Shown here in pieces: positions 34,159-46,362 of a stretch of 64,000 nt of DNA (position 1 is the first letter of the stretch; each line of letters begins with the position of its first letter). The position numbers and the translations under genes are program-made. The notes beneath the pieces are model-generated. The model had not been told where the DNA came from, ran no database searches, and was given only the letters and a program-made list of their open reading frames with translations. Where the stretch lies: the NCBI GenBank assembly GCA_034401795.1, contig CM067369.1, forward strand, positions 88,897,312-88,961,311. Reading direction: 5' to 3'. The stretch is from Chaetoderma sp. LZ-2023a (Eukaryota; Mollusca; Caudofoveata; Chaetodermatida; Chaetodermatidae).

Positions 34159-34901
34159 TTGAAGAGGTCACAAAATATAGCACAACCTCTACCTATCTGT
34201 ACCAGCAATTATGGCAATATACCTTCAATAAGCGAGTCAGTACCAACAGTTCAAAGCTATATTCCGATACAAGCAATAAATACCAGAGCTAGCCAATCTG
34301 ACCCAATCTCTGTTTCAACTTCTGTGAGCAACCAACTAATGATGGGCATCGAATTGATCAAACTCAAATTAAACAATCTATCAAACCAGAATGAGACATT
34401 AATCAATAGTATCTGCGCCATACCAACTCACGCACCAAATCCACCATGTCAACTACCATCATGGAATCAGCCAGCACAGATGGCATCTACTTTAGCACTT
34501 TCTGGACTCAATTCACTGTGGCAGCAACCACCAAGGCAATACCAATGGCACGAACCATAGCACCTAGCCTATTGTGGCAGCAACCGCCATGGCACCAAGC
34601 AATACCAATGGCACCAACCATAGCACCTAGCCTATTGTGTCAGCAACCGCTATGGTACCAGGCAATTCCAACGGCACAAAACACACCTATGCCTCCACGA
34701 GGATTTCCAACCGTTCTACCTCTACCTGTCAACATGATGCCCCAGAGAAGACATACTCAGCAGGTATATGCATACTATCCCAGTGCTACTTATCCATCCA
34801 TGTACCATCCAATATACCATTTCAATCAGATGCTGCCAGCCGACTATTATCACGCTCCAGTCTACCAACAGAACCATTATCCATATCAACCGCCATGATA
34901 C
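34159..34901 (+). pseudogene. ORF1 C-terminal Pro/Gln-rich part, LINE copy 1
   Basis: Two overlapping frames (34159-34560 and 34446-34898) cover one region, so a frameshift separates them. The second frame contains a roughly 20-residue tandem repeat (TIAPSLLWQQPPW.QAIPMAP) encoded by a 60-bp DNA repeat at about 34554-34675. A Tyr/His/Pro-rich tail follows (YYPSATYPSMYHPIYH). No zinc knuckle or RRM is visible. Assignment as ORF1 rests on position upstream of the endonuclease. Confidence 0.5.
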
Positions 34902-35421
34902 AAAGCACTGCCGTGAACAAGAGAACAGAGGATTCCAGCCCAAGCACCGATCACTGCATCTCAACCCACAAATGGACATTCACTGACACTCCCATTAGGG
35001 GGTAGGGCAACACACCAGAGAGTTACCAGAATTAGTCCACCATCACCACAACGCGGCTACGAACCATACCACCATAACAATACCAACCATGATGCCCCTC
35101 TGCCACCACCACCAGGCTTTGAACCGTCACAGAAGCATCCTCTCAATCACGATCTAAATGTAGTACCATCACACATGCCAACAGCAACTTTGCAAGGCTC
35201 AGCAGAAAATCCTAGAATAAACTGCCTAATACCGCCAGCAAATATGTCATCTTATCTAATGTTGGAGAAGACTCAACTAGTTACCTCGAACAATTTATCA
35301 GACAATTTGGCTGCTAATCAATAACTTATGAATAATTTTATGACATCACCGCCACTGCCGCCACTCGCTATATCAGTTTTAGAACAGTCACCAATAAACC
35401 TGAACCCAAACTGCTCTGACA

Positions 35422-36267
35422 ATGCTCATTTTTAGATCTAGGGCTGAATCCATCAGAATCACCACCATTAATATCGAGGGAGCAATAGGCAATAAAGCAT
35501 ACCTAGAAGAAATCATGACAATTACAGATGTCTTGTTGGTACAAGAACACCACCTGTATGAGTTTGAAATCTCAGTTCTATGTCACATCAACTCAAACTA
35601 CAATGTCATGGCCAAAGCATGTGATATGAACGACCCTATCTCACCTAAACAGCGTTCACATGGACACGGTGGCACAGCAATTTTCTGGAAGAAGGATTTA
35701 AATCATATGATAGAAACCGCTGAGGCAGGAAGCGACAGAGTATGCGTTATTTTGTTGAACTGCACTCCTCCTCTATGCATCACAACAGTTGACTGCCATT
35801 GCAGAGGATCACACTTGCTTCACGAATACAGCGAAATCCTGGATGAATTGAATGAGTTACATAACCAGTATCACACCACCTATACTGTCATAGTTGGCAG
35901 GGACTTCAACGGATCACTCACTGATCAACGAACCAATTCATTTATCCACCATCTGAAAGCCTTTGTCAAAGAACCTAAACTCTTCCAAGGAGGCGAGCCC
36001 GGCAACCAAAGTGCATTCTACTCAAAGTGTGGTCATTACAGTTCGCAGATCGACTGCATCTTTAGTTCAGAAAACAGACTCCTAACAGATTTAAGTATCA
36101 GCAGAAAGGATAGTTCACCGACCAACTCATCAAGCCATGTAGCTGTAAGTGTGACGGTACAAGGAGTGACTGTAGTAAAAGCAGCAGTGAAGAAACCACC
36201 GTCATATCCCGAACATGCTGGACCAAGTGCGACAACACATATTCAGAAGAAGTTTTGTCAATACTAG
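35422..36267 (+). CDS. AP-type LINE endonuclease, copy 1
   Basis: This 281-residue frame matches the apurinic/apyrimidinic-like endonuclease that nicks target DNA for LINE insertion. In order: TTINIEG (Asn), LLVQEHHLY (Glu), HGHGGTAIFWKK, VIVGRDFNG (GDFN-type, catalytic Asp and Asn), SSQIDCIFSS (Asp) and SSSHVAVSV (the terminal SDH box as SSH). All boxes are present and the frame is open, but it stops at HIQKKFCQY with no RT following. Family proteins continue into RT in the same frame, so this is an endonuclease cut off from its polymerase. The true start may be upstream of the chosen ATG. Confidence 0.8.
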   Translation: MLIFRSRAESIRITTINIEGAIGNKAYLEEIMTITDVLLVQEHHLYEFEISVLCHINSNYNVMAKACDMNDPISPKQRSHGHGGTAIFWKKDLNHMIETAEAGSDRVCVILLNCTPPLCITTVDCHCRGSHLLHEYSEILDELNELHNQYHTTYTVIVGRDFNGSLTDQRTNSFIHHLKAFVKEPKLFQGGEPGNQSAFYSKCGHYSSQIDCIFSSENRLLTDLSISRKDSSPTNSSSHVAVSVTVQGVTVVKAAVKKPPSYPEHAGPSATTHIQKKFCQY

Positions 36268-36388
36268 ACCAAGGTTTACCCGGTAATACAATCTCGGTAG
36301 CCCTCTGCATTTCATAGAGAATCCTGGAGATAAGAGCTCATGGAATTCGAGAATACGTTCCAATGTCAACTCTGTATGAACAATTCAG

Positions 36389-36937
36389 TTGCAAGAAGAA
36401 GCCCACATAAAGAGCGCACTAAAACACCATAGTATCGATAGCTGTCGGATTGGAAGAGCTCACAGCATCTGGACCACATCCACCAATACTCGCAATGTCC
36501 AGCGTGCTGCCATCAAACCGAAGGTTCTCACTGGAAGCTACACTTTTCAAGGTGTGAGAAGCAAATTTACTGGTCGACGGGAGTCTGACCTATGCCCAAT
36601 CTGCCACAAAGAACCAGAAGATGTAGCACACTTCCTATTCCGATGCACAAATGCTCACTTCAGCGCAGTCTGTTACCGGAAGCTTATAGAAACCCTAGTA
36701 TCTATCAATATCAATGAAAATACACTGCTCAGTCTAACGCGGTACCCAAACAAATGTTCACTGCTGTCTAATGCTGCCAAGCGGTCACTACTAGAAACCA
36801 TCGCATCTGCATCTCGCTGGCTCTGCTATAGAGTACATCACTTCAGAGCTAGAGACCTTAATTACCTACATAAATTCGGCACGCAAAAATCTAAACATGG
36901 AACTACCACATCCAAACTATGCAGTCGAGACAAGTAA
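36389..36937 (+). pseudogene. LINE pol C-terminus with CCHC motif, copy 1
   Basis: The frame opens on TTG and carries CPICHKEPEDVAHFLFRC (C-x2-C-x8-H-x4-C), the zinc-binding motif found after RT in many LINE pol proteins. A basic stretch (FTGRRESDL) and a helical tail (AAKRSLLETIASASRWLCYR) flank it. Just upstream another frame reads REYVPMSTLYEQFSCKKK, which looks like more of the same protein. It follows the endonuclease by only about 120 bp, so the whole RT domain is deleted between them. Confidence 0.7.
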
Positions 36938-37294
36938 TTCCGGGCGAAATGTACATTCATGACATTATATATAGTTTCCTGTTGATTCTTGAAGTTAGTG
37001 CATCAGCGTGTTGAACTTTGTACAAAGCCTTCATATAACTACTAACTTGGTGATGGTGCGGCTAATTCGTTTAGCATTACCCTGATGAAGGGGACTATAA
37101 CACAGTAACAGTAACGGTAGAAATCACCATCATCATTGATATTATCATCATTTTACGAGGCATAAGCCATTGGATTGTTATTGCCTCAGAGTTTTTTTGT
37201 TGTAGTATGGCTTGTTTAGTCTAATTCCAAAGTTCTGTTGATCATACTTGCTGCACGTCAATGTTAGGATATCAGTACCATGGAGGAGAACTGG

Positions 37295-37586
<292 letters not shown>

Positions 37587-37939
37587 TGAGAGGAAGTTAT
37601 TGGGTTGACACCGTTTGTTCCATATAGGCTTGCTACCAGTAGTGAGTACATCGTTTTCTTGCTTTGGATATGTTTTCCAGTACGGTTGTGTTAGCATGTG
37701 TAAATATATAAATATGTAAAATATGTTACAGCTGTCACACAAAGCGTACGTGTCTTTTACTTCTACTTCTATATGATAATTGATATTGTGGTGCGAGCCA
37801 TACAGCATCATTGGCACACCAACGAACATTCCTGATGATTGCCGAGTGACGTCATCACCTGCCTCTCGAGACCACAGACAATATCTGAATGGCCTACTGA
37901 GTGGACGTGGATGTGGCACACAGCTGCGTCCGAGTTATG

Positions 37940-38184
37940 TGTAGCTCGCCGGGTAATGTCGGGCCGTTCCAGTGTATCATGTCGACTCGCCTCGCCGCAA
38001 GTGCACGACGAGTGATGACGCTGGTTAGCATCTGGTCTCGGGGTGACGGACCTTGTACGAGACTGCCCTGCGGGAAACAAAACCGGCTCCTAAGGCCGGT
38101 GGAACTCAATCGTTCCGGTGGGGCCGTGCGACCATCTCCGCGAACATTAAACACAACTGTCTCATCCCAAGAATTTGTGTCACC
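37940..38184 (-). repeat. LTR A, outer fragment, copy 1
   Basis: It begins TGTAGCTCGCCGGG and aligns loosely with the LTRs at 58585 and 62254 (GGTTAGC..., CTCGGG..., GGGGCCGTGCGACCAT). It is cut at 38184 by the hAT element. 38177-38184 (GTGTCACC) is the hAT target site. Confidence 0.65.
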
Positions 38185-39061
38185 CAGGCGCGTAGCTATA
38201 GGCTATTCATGGGGGGGGGGGGGGGTGTTACGACCCTAAAGCGGGGGGGGGGGGGGGGTGGGTCTGGGGGTCCTCCCCCATAAAATTATGAAAAGTAGAT
38301 GCTCTGAGACATCATTTCCAGCAATCTTAATGATAAAACAAACTTGGATTCTACCGAGATATTACATACCTTTTGGAGAAAATGTACCCCAGTTTTGGTA
38401 ATTTGCTATACAAGTGTATTGAAATGAGTATTTCCAGAATTCTTTTCATAAATTTGATGTATTGGGAGTAATTTCTTGCATTCAGGTTGATAGAATCTTG
38501 GACTATCAATCTGGTCAAATATATCTTTCTACAAAACATTCCCTGGTTTGAAAGTCTTGCCCGTTGCTTTCACACACCCACCAAACCTAACAGCTACATT
38601 ACTTATATAATAATTGCAGAACGTTTGCATATTGCAGTATGCGTCTTAAGCTCCTTGAATATACATAGACACCGACAATGGCACCAAAATACACTGCACC
38701 ATTGCGATGCATCATACCCTGAAAAGATCTACTAATTCCGTTCGCTCAACACGTTAAACGTTTCAGTTTGTATTTGATAATTTGTAAAGTGTATATCTAA
38801 GGCGGCATAGACAAAAGAATGCTTGCCAATGCTATACAGGCCTAGCTAAACTGCAATACTGGTATGCAATTCAAAAGTCAAATGCTTAAAGGTTTCAAAA
38901 CTTCGGCATAAATATAACACATAAAGCAAAGTTGAACGTTAATCCACCTGACTCGAGCGAAAAGTCATTTATTCAAGCAAAACTGTATACAGTTTAATAA
39001 TGGGCGCATTACCCACGTGTATATATGCTCTATTGGGCTATTCATAATTTGGTAATCTTTA

Positions 39062-39230
39062 TCATAGGATAAAGTTAAGGCGTCGTGGTTTTCTTGCGAG
39101 GTGTGACAAGACGTCTTCAGCATTGACCTCAATGGTTCGATGTATGTTCATCAGCGCCAAGCCATTGAGGCGATCTTGACCAATGGTATTCCGAAGATAG
39201 GTTTTAAGTCGGCGAAGTGTAGAGAAAGAC
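39062..39230 (-). CDS. hAT transposase exon 3, copy 1
   Basis: This exon encodes the end of the dimerisation domain: SFSTLRRLKTYLRNTIGQDR, then LNGLALMNIHR. It follows a TTTGCAG acceptor (39231 is the last intron base) and ends with a stop at 39062. Joining to exon 2 restores STSSERSFSTL across the junction. The intron (39231-39663, 433 bp) holds the (CTA)n microsatellite. Confidence 0.85.
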
Positions 39231-39554
39231 CTGCAAACAGCAAGATATTTAATTAGTTCAAACAACAGCTACGACCACCCACCATCACCACCCACAATCT
39301 ACCACCACCAACAACAACAACAACAACACCTCCACGAGCCCCACCAGCAGCACAGCCGCATGGCCACCACCACAACCACCACCGCTGCTGCTGCTGCTAC
39401 TGCCCCGACCTCGCTGACAACGTTCCTTTTTGCTGCTGCTTGAGAGATGGATTTAGTGCTATATACCATTAATATAACTCAACGTGATAGTTACATTCAC
39501 CAAAATAGCTGCTTATGCTGCTGGTTTAACTACTACTGCTACTGCTGCTGCTGC

Positions 39555-39559
39555 TGCTG

Positions 39560-39624
<65 letters not shown>

Positions 39625-39626
39625 GT
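39555..39626. repeat. (CTA)n/(CTG)n microsatellite in the hAT intron, copy 1
   Basis: CTGCTG then CTACTA triplets. It lies wholly inside the intron between transposase exons 2 and 3. The corresponding tract in copy 2 is longer. Confidence 0.95.
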
Positions 39627-39663
39627 TTTAATATCCATTCGTACAACGCAACACAATTCATAC

Positions 39664-41678
39664 CTTTCACTTGAACTGGTTGACACAGGCAACGTTGCCA
39701 TGATCTTAATTAGTTTCCGTACAGTTGGGAACATGTCAACGTTACACTTAGCTAGAGCATCTAGAGCGTTCGCTGGAGGATTGTCCATTGTAGCTACACA
39801 TCGATACCATAGGTCCATTTCGCCCAGCAGTGTTAGGTCATTACAATTCAAGTCGAAGGCATATTTCTCAAGGAGTTCCTTAATCTGTGCTTGCTGAGCC
39901 ATCGAAGGTTTCGACGCGCCTCCATCTGGGATAAGACACATAAACCCGCCGAGAAGCTGTTTGTGAGCTAGTAGTCTGTCCTGGAGTTGGCTTAGAAAAT
40001 GATCTAGGAATGGCACAAATACAGCGATGCGGAAGTATTCTTCAGGATCAGCTGTTTGAACATTACATCGCTTAGTTTGTCTGTTAGCAGTACGTGGGAC
40101 AAGTATAGTAATGCCAAGCTTTTCACATGTCTTCTCAGCTTTAACATAAAGATCATTAAACACTTTTGTTGTGTCGGCTCTCATAGCCTTGATGGAGTCC
40201 TCAACATCTGTTGGAAAGTTAACTGCTGCAGCCAAGTCCGAGTTCTCCATCTGCATGAATCTGCAAAGCGGAAGGCTAATAGAGAACACCTTTGCAACAA
40301 CATTCGTAGTGATAATGAATTCAGGCTGTTTAATGGCACACACTAGTTGATTAGCATTTGTGGCAGAGTCTCTGTCTTGCCATTCACTAATAGTATTTAG
40401 CGACTCAATTACAGCGGGAAACAACTCCAAAAAAACTATGACAGCATCGTGCCTCTCAATCCATCGCGTTGGACACATTTGCTTTAGGTGTTTTCGCCTG
40501 GCATCTGGTAAATTGTCCTCAACAGCGTTAGCAAGGACAGCTTGTCGTTTTGGTGTGTTGAGAAAGTTATATATACTACTGATAGTGCCCATACTGTTCC
40601 GTCCTGATACCTCAGTACACGCATCTGACACAGCAAGGTTTAAACTATGTGCTCCACAATGAACATACGGGGCAAGTGGAAACTGTCTCACAATGTGTGC
40701 TTGTACACCGTTGAATCGTCCACTCATGGAAGCTGCGCCATCATAACCTTGTCCACGCATATAATCTAAATTTACACCGAAGTTTCGCAGACTATCTATG
40801 ATCACTTGAGCGAGGTTCTGGCCAGTGACATCATAAACAGGTACAAACTGAATGAAGTCTTCTCGAATCTGATGTCCCGATTCATCTATGTAGCGTGCGC
40901 ATAGTGAAAACTGCTCAATTCCCGAAATGTCAGCTGTTTCATCAGCGAGTATTGAAAAGCATTTTGCAGCATTGATGTTATTTACTAGCTTATCACGGAT
41001 CAAGAGATTGCAACAATCTACTATTTCATTTTGAATTTGAGGACTAATGTAGGAGGCATATGCTGAAAATGATGAGCATGATTGTAGGTGTTTGCGAAGG
41101 ACCGGATCACCGCCGTTTGCACGATACCGTAGCAGAGCTCTAAAGTTTCCCTCAATAGCGGATGTTTCTGCACAATTCAGTCTCAGAGGTCCAGAATCCC
41201 TGTGGCCACGAAGTGACAATCCCTGCCGGCCACAAAGAATAATAGTATCAATAACTGGTATAACTTTGAGACGATTTTCACGAATTATGGTTTTGGACGC
41301 ACTATCTATTTGGATGTCAATTGAATCAACTTTACGACCAGCAACAGACTGAAGGTTTCCAGCACTCGCAATGCACTCCTTGTGATAAGTGGTCTTCTCG
41401 TGATCGTTAAACAACTCAACAGCCTTTGTCCAGTTAGAAAAAGATATCCTCACAAGCTTTCCCAGAGACTGACTTCCAATACCCGCTCCTTCTGGCGCGA
41501 ATAGTGCACAGTACTTACAAAATGCACCACTCCGAACCTGACTGTATAAGAGCCACTTCCACCGATGCAGCCACTGGTGCTGGAATCGTAGATTACGCTT
41601 GCCTCGGGAAGAAAATATATAGTCTGCGTCAGGAACCCACGCATTACAAAGGAGGTCCAAGCGCTTCTCCATGGTTAA
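39664..41678 (-). CDS. hAT transposase exon 2, copy 1
   Basis: A 2015-bp exon identical in length to that of the complete copy. It has a TTF-type zinc finger (GAFCKYCALF, FSNWTKA, HEKTTYHKEC), the catalytic region (SILADETADISG, GQGYDGAASMSG) and CGAHSLNLAVSDA, CPTRWIERHD, FVPFLDHFLSQLQDR. It ends at the start of the dimerisation domain (VRKLIKIMATLPVSTSSSER). The acceptor is CTTAACAG and the donor AAG|GTATGA. It differs from copy 2 by a few residues (for example GGDPVL versus GGDQVL). Its upstream exon is lost to the N gap. Confidence 0.85.
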
Positions 41679-41787
41679 CTGTTAAGAAAATAAAAATCTA
41701 TTCTATTTACTTCCGACTAGTCAATAACCATTACATGTGCATTATTATCATTTATAGACCAAAGTAAAGGGCGTATATAACCGATGC

Positions 41788-41862
41788 GTCTGTTTGTTTG
41801 TTTGTTTGTTTGTTTGTTTGTTGGTTGGTTGGTTGGTTGGTTGTTTGGTTGGTTGGTGGGTT
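41788..41862. repeat. (GTTT)n/(GGTT)n microsatellite, copy 1
   Basis: GTTTGTTT followed by GGTTGGTT, in intron 1 of the hAT gene. Copy 2 (52659-52755) is longer. Confidence 0.9.
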
Positions 41863-42619
41863 GGTCTTGAACTGTACGAGATAAATGTATTAGGTGATCT
41901 GCCTCTTGTTCTATAATGACGAGGCTGTCATTCAAACCAAGGATTTTAAATTGTTACTAGACATCTGAATTCTGAATAAAATGTATGATTAAGATTAGGA
42001 TCGAATACTGGATGTGTGGGTTTTTGGAAAGCACAATGGCATGTGATGCTCACCTGGACCATTATCATTTACATTGAATTAATGAGTAGCATTTTAAAGG
42101 GACACTGTGACTAGCTGTACATACGCCGGAGGATGGACGGACACTCGCCAGTCGCCATGCCATACGCTTCATTGGACATTCTGGCCAGATGAGCCAACAA
42201 TATGGAATACAGTAATAAATTAGAACCTCTCACTCAAAGCTGGGGCCAGAATCAGATGAATGACCAGATTAGCAAGATATACTAATATTAGAAGGCATTC
42301 AGAGATTGCGTACATCCGCCACACACGATTACCGCCTAATAATTGATCTGTATAAAGGTCATCAGCCCAGCGACCTGAACCAATTTCCAGCATATTTTAT
42401 TAAGCATTTAATAATAAAACCGGCCTCCTTAGTGGTCTAGAGGAATGTCCATTCACAGACAGAGAAAACTCATTTTGGAGATTTACAATTGGAATAACTG
42501 CTCAGATATCCACGTCAGTCATAGCTGGTCCGATATCCACGCCAGTCATTCCAGTGGTAAATCTTAAAAAGATAGTCTTCTCTTGGCCTGCAAATAGACA
42601 TTAAACACACGTGTCATGC

Positions 42620-43119
42620 NNNNNNNNNNNNNNNNNNNNNNNNNNNNNNNNNNNNNNNNNNNNNNNNNNNNNNNNNNNNNNNNNNNNNNNNNNNNNNNNN
42701 NNNNNNNNNNNNNNNNNNNNNNNNNNNNNNNNNNNNNNNNNNNNNNNNNNNNNNNNNNNNNNNNNNNNNNNNNNNNNNNNNNNNNNNNNNNNNNNNNNNN
42801 NNNNNNNNNNNNNNNNNNNNNNNNNNNNNNNNNNNNNNNNNNNNNNNNNNNNNNNNNNNNNNNNNNNNNNNNNNNNNNNNNNNNNNNNNNNNNNNNNNNN
42901 NNNNNNNNNNNNNNNNNNNNNNNNNNNNNNNNNNNNNNNNNNNNNNNNNNNNNNNNNNNNNNNNNNNNNNNNNNNNNNNNNNNNNNNNNNNNNNNNNNNN
43001 NNNNNNNNNNNNNNNNNNNNNNNNNNNNNNNNNNNNNNNNNNNNNNNNNNNNNNNNNNNNNNNNNNNNNNNNNNNNNNNNNNNNNNNNNNNNNNNNNNNN
43101 NNNNNNNNNNNNNNNNNNN
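42620..43119. other. 500-N scaffold gap
   Basis: Exactly 500 N, the same size as the gap at 9666, so it is a placeholder and not a measured length. It separates the two copies of the 10.4-kb block. Confidence 0.95.
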
Positions 43120-43195
43120 ACGACACGACGATGTTCATGTCTGCAGTTGTCTGTAAGGCGAATTCGGCCCGAACCAATTCTCCATCCATGGGCGT

Positions 43196-43265
43196 TGGCC
43201 CGGTTGGTAAAACCGGTGTGCTACACATGCTTGGAATTCCAATCCAAAAGAGCCGGGTTCAATCC
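43196..43265 (+). promoter_or_regulatory. tRNA-like Pol III A and B boxes, copy 2
   Basis: A box TGGCCCGGTTGG at 43196-43207 and B box GGGTTCAATCC at 43255-43265, about 48 bases apart, normal tRNA-like spacing. The T-arm stem is complete here, unlike copy 1. Confidence 0.55.
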
Positions 43266-44613
43266 CCCGTTCAGGCATGTGATCAAGGTGTAAAAACCTG
43301 CGTCATTCCATACGGCATTCACATGACACGTCCTTCGGAGGGGACGCAAAGCCGTCGAACTCGTCTCGTGTGGTGTCTGTGCCATGGGGGACGTAAAAGA
43401 ACTCACGCTGAGTGGCAGGCCCAGTATCGGGAGCTCAGTCGTGAATACGCTCTGATAGTGTAAATAGTAGATGTCGGATGTCAGTATATCCAAGATGCCA
43501 CAACTGAAGCCTGTAAGACGCCTATCTAAAAAGGCGGATGGTACAGATGTGAGCAGACTGGTCTTCACTGTGCGGCATAGTTGGCAGCCTGCTCTAACCA
43601 ACCTACGCCACAGCTGTCAGCGACGCTGTCGGTGGCTCCCTGGTTCAATATCTAGACTGTCTGTAAATACGTTACAAATAATTGTAGAAACACCCCAAGG
43701 GGTGCGGATATGTGACCAGGAACCTCACTGAGCAGTGACGCTGTCAGTCTGGTCGGTACTATATATAGGAGGAAATTACGAAATACAATACATAGTACAC
43801 GGTACAAAAATGGGTTCGATTTGATCGGCTTTAAAATTTCACGTTCTGTTATCATATTTTACGCACAAGTTTTAATGACTTTTACATTGTTTGCCGTCTG
43901 CCAAGCGTGTACAGTGCTATTTCAACTAAAGACAGTCTTTTTATTAACTTTTCGTAAGAAGAGTGCTTCACAACTATATGTATTACTTGTAACACCAGTT
44001 TTCGTGACTACAGACCCGAGACATGCCTGTCATCTCATCCATGTGTGTATCACCGTCACCATCTTCATGTTGTGCCGCTACAGTGTATTTGCCATGTAAA
44101 CATCTACTGTCACTTCTGTGATCATTAACTGTGATAACTAACATTCCACACAGGCTTCATCATCTTCATCATCCAGATCTGGATACGATACCACACTCAT
44201 AGTATGAATACGATACCACATTCATCTTATGCGCTTAACCTTCACATCTTGTCATCCTTGTTGTGATCATGTCTACGTCTGCATTGTGATCTCATACACA
44301 CCCACGTGTCACCACACTTGTCTTTCATGTTGTCATCGCCAGTTACTACATGTTTTAACATTATACATCATGTTTTAATATCTTCATCCTGTGATCGAAC
44401 TTTTTAACAGAAACATTAAACATCACTATGATTTTAACGCTGTTCATTATTTTAATCTACTGAAACACATGAAAGTTTACAAACAATTTTAACAGAAAAA
44501 ACTACTGAACAATTTTACTTTTAATCAGTTTTAAATAACTTATCCTGATGAATCTGTACACAGAACAGTATTAGTTCTAGCAATCCAGTATTCTTTTAAC
44601 ATATCAATCACCC

Positions 44614-44958
44614 ATGGATCTGCCAAATGCAATTGCTATTCCTGGAGGCACATCATTCAGCATAGGACCAGATAGTGAAATAAGACAGAGCACTCGAACC
44701 AGAAATGTTAACTACAGAAGCCGAAACTGCTATTCACCACAAGCAAGTTCCAAGGCGACAAAAGACTATGCCATCAATAAACCTAAAGCACTTGAGAAGA
44801 AACTGACTCATACGAAGAGAGCCTCCATAACAATAAACTGGAAAGACGGTGGAAATCAATGTATAATTGAACTCTCAGCTGCAGTTCTAGAGCTATTCAA
44901 AGAATGTACTGATATCTCAAACCGACCCAACCACAGACAACCGTGTCGAAAATTGTAG
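44614..44958 (+). pseudogene. ORF1 N-terminal part, LINE copy 2
   Basis: 114 residues identical in sequence to the copy 1 frame, with the same terminating stop. The Lys-rich middle (KKLTHTKRASITINWKDGG) may bind RNA. No domain is recognised. Confidence 0.55.
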
Positions 44959-45099
44959 CAATAAGAAAGAAATTGCAGCGCGGACAGCAAAGCTAAAAAA
45001 ACCTGGGAGATGGAATTGAAGTGCGAAGCAGCTCAACTGTCAGAATGAGCACGATCTGCATGAGCATATGTCGCAAAACTAGAGGTCGAAGTCAATGAC

Positions 45100-45842
45100 T
45101 TGAAGAGGTCACAAAATATAGCACAACCTCTACCTATCTGTACCAGCAATTATGGCAATATACCTTCAATAAGCGAGTCAGTACCAACAGTTCAAAGCTA
45201 TATTCCGATACAAGCAATAAATACCAGAGCTAGCCAATCTGACCCAATCTCTGTTTCAACTTCTGTGAGCAACCAACTAATGATGGACATCGAATTGATC
45301 AAACTCAAATTAAACAATCTATCAAACCAGAATGAGACATTAATTAATAGTATCTGCGCCATACCAACTCACGCACCAAATCCACCATGTCAACTACCAT
45401 CATGGAATCAGCCAGCACAGATGGCATCTACTTTAGCACCTTCTGGACTCAATTCACTGTGGCAGCAACCACCAAGGCAATACCAATGGCACGAACCATA
45501 GCACCTAGCCTATTGTGGCAGCAACCGCCATGGTACCAAGCAATACCAATGGCACCAACCATAGCACCTAGCCTATTGTGGCAGCAACCGCTATGGTACC
45601 AGGCAATTCCAACGGCACAAAACACACCTATGCCTCCACCAGGATTTCCAACCGTTCTACCTCTACCTGTCAACATGATGCCCCAGAGAAGACAGACTCA
45701 GCAGGTATATGCATACTATCCCAGTGCTACTTATCCATCCATGTACCATCCAATATACCATTTCAATCAGATGCTGCCAGCCGACTATTATCACGCTCCA
45801 GTCTACCAACAGAACCATTATCCATATCAACCGCCATGATAC
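45100..45842 (+). pseudogene. ORF1 Pro/Gln-rich part, LINE copy 2
   Basis: Two overlapping frames as in copy 1. The 60-bp tandem repeat at about 45495-45615 is more regular here (WQQPPWYQAIPMAP repeated). Differences from copy 1 include a GCACC/GTACC change and R-to-P in MPPPGFPTV. Confidence 0.5.
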
Positions 45843-46362
45843 AAAGCACTGCCGTGAACAAGAGAACAGAGGATTCCAGCTCAAGCACCGATCACTGCAT
45901 CTCAACCCACAAATGGACATTCACTGACACTCCCATTAGGGGGTAGGGCAACACACCAGAGAGTTACCAGAATTAGTCCACCATCACCACAACGCGGCTA
46001 CGAACCATACCACCATAACAATACCAACCGTGATGCCCCTCTGCCACCACCACCAGGCTTTGAACCATCACAGAAGCATCCTCTCAATCACGATCTAAAT
46101 GTAGTACCATCACACATGCCAACAGCAACTTTGCAAGGCTCAGCAGAAAATCCTAGAATAAACTGCCTAATACCGCCAGCAAATATGTCATCTTATCTAA
46201 TGTTGGAGAAGACTCAACTAGTTACCTCGAACAATTTATCAGACAATTTGGCTGCTAATCAATAACTTATGAATAATTTTATGACATCACCGCCACTGCC
46301 GCCACTCGCTATATCAGTTTTAGAACAGTCACCAATAAACCTGAACCCAAATTGTTCTGACA

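Larger units (their letters stand above)
32198..37190 (+). mobile_element. LINE-like element lacking RT, copy 1
   Basis: A non-LTR retrotransposon derivative of about 5 kb. In order it has a tRNA-like 5' head, about 1.4 kb of leader, a broken ORF1 (33673-34901), an AP-type endonuclease frame (35422-36267), a 120-bp spacer and a C-terminal CCHC frame (36389-36937), then a 3' tail with ATCATC-rich sequence. The palm and finger motifs of reverse transcriptase are absent. The 3' end is approximate. Both copies share the deletion. Confidence 0.75.
38185..42619 (-). mobile_element. hAT element, copy 1, cut by the assembly gap
   Basis: It starts CAGGCGCGTAGCTATAGG directly after GTGTCACC. It contains transposase exons 3 (39062-39230) and 2 (39664-41678). 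The first exon and the other terminal repeat are absent because the sequence stops at the N run. It matches 49038-53498 of the complete copy. Confidence 0.85.

Noticed and set aside
36098-36310. Minus-strand frames opposite the LINE endonuclease
   Set aside because: Short and motif-free, and antisense to a frame with all endonuclease boxes.
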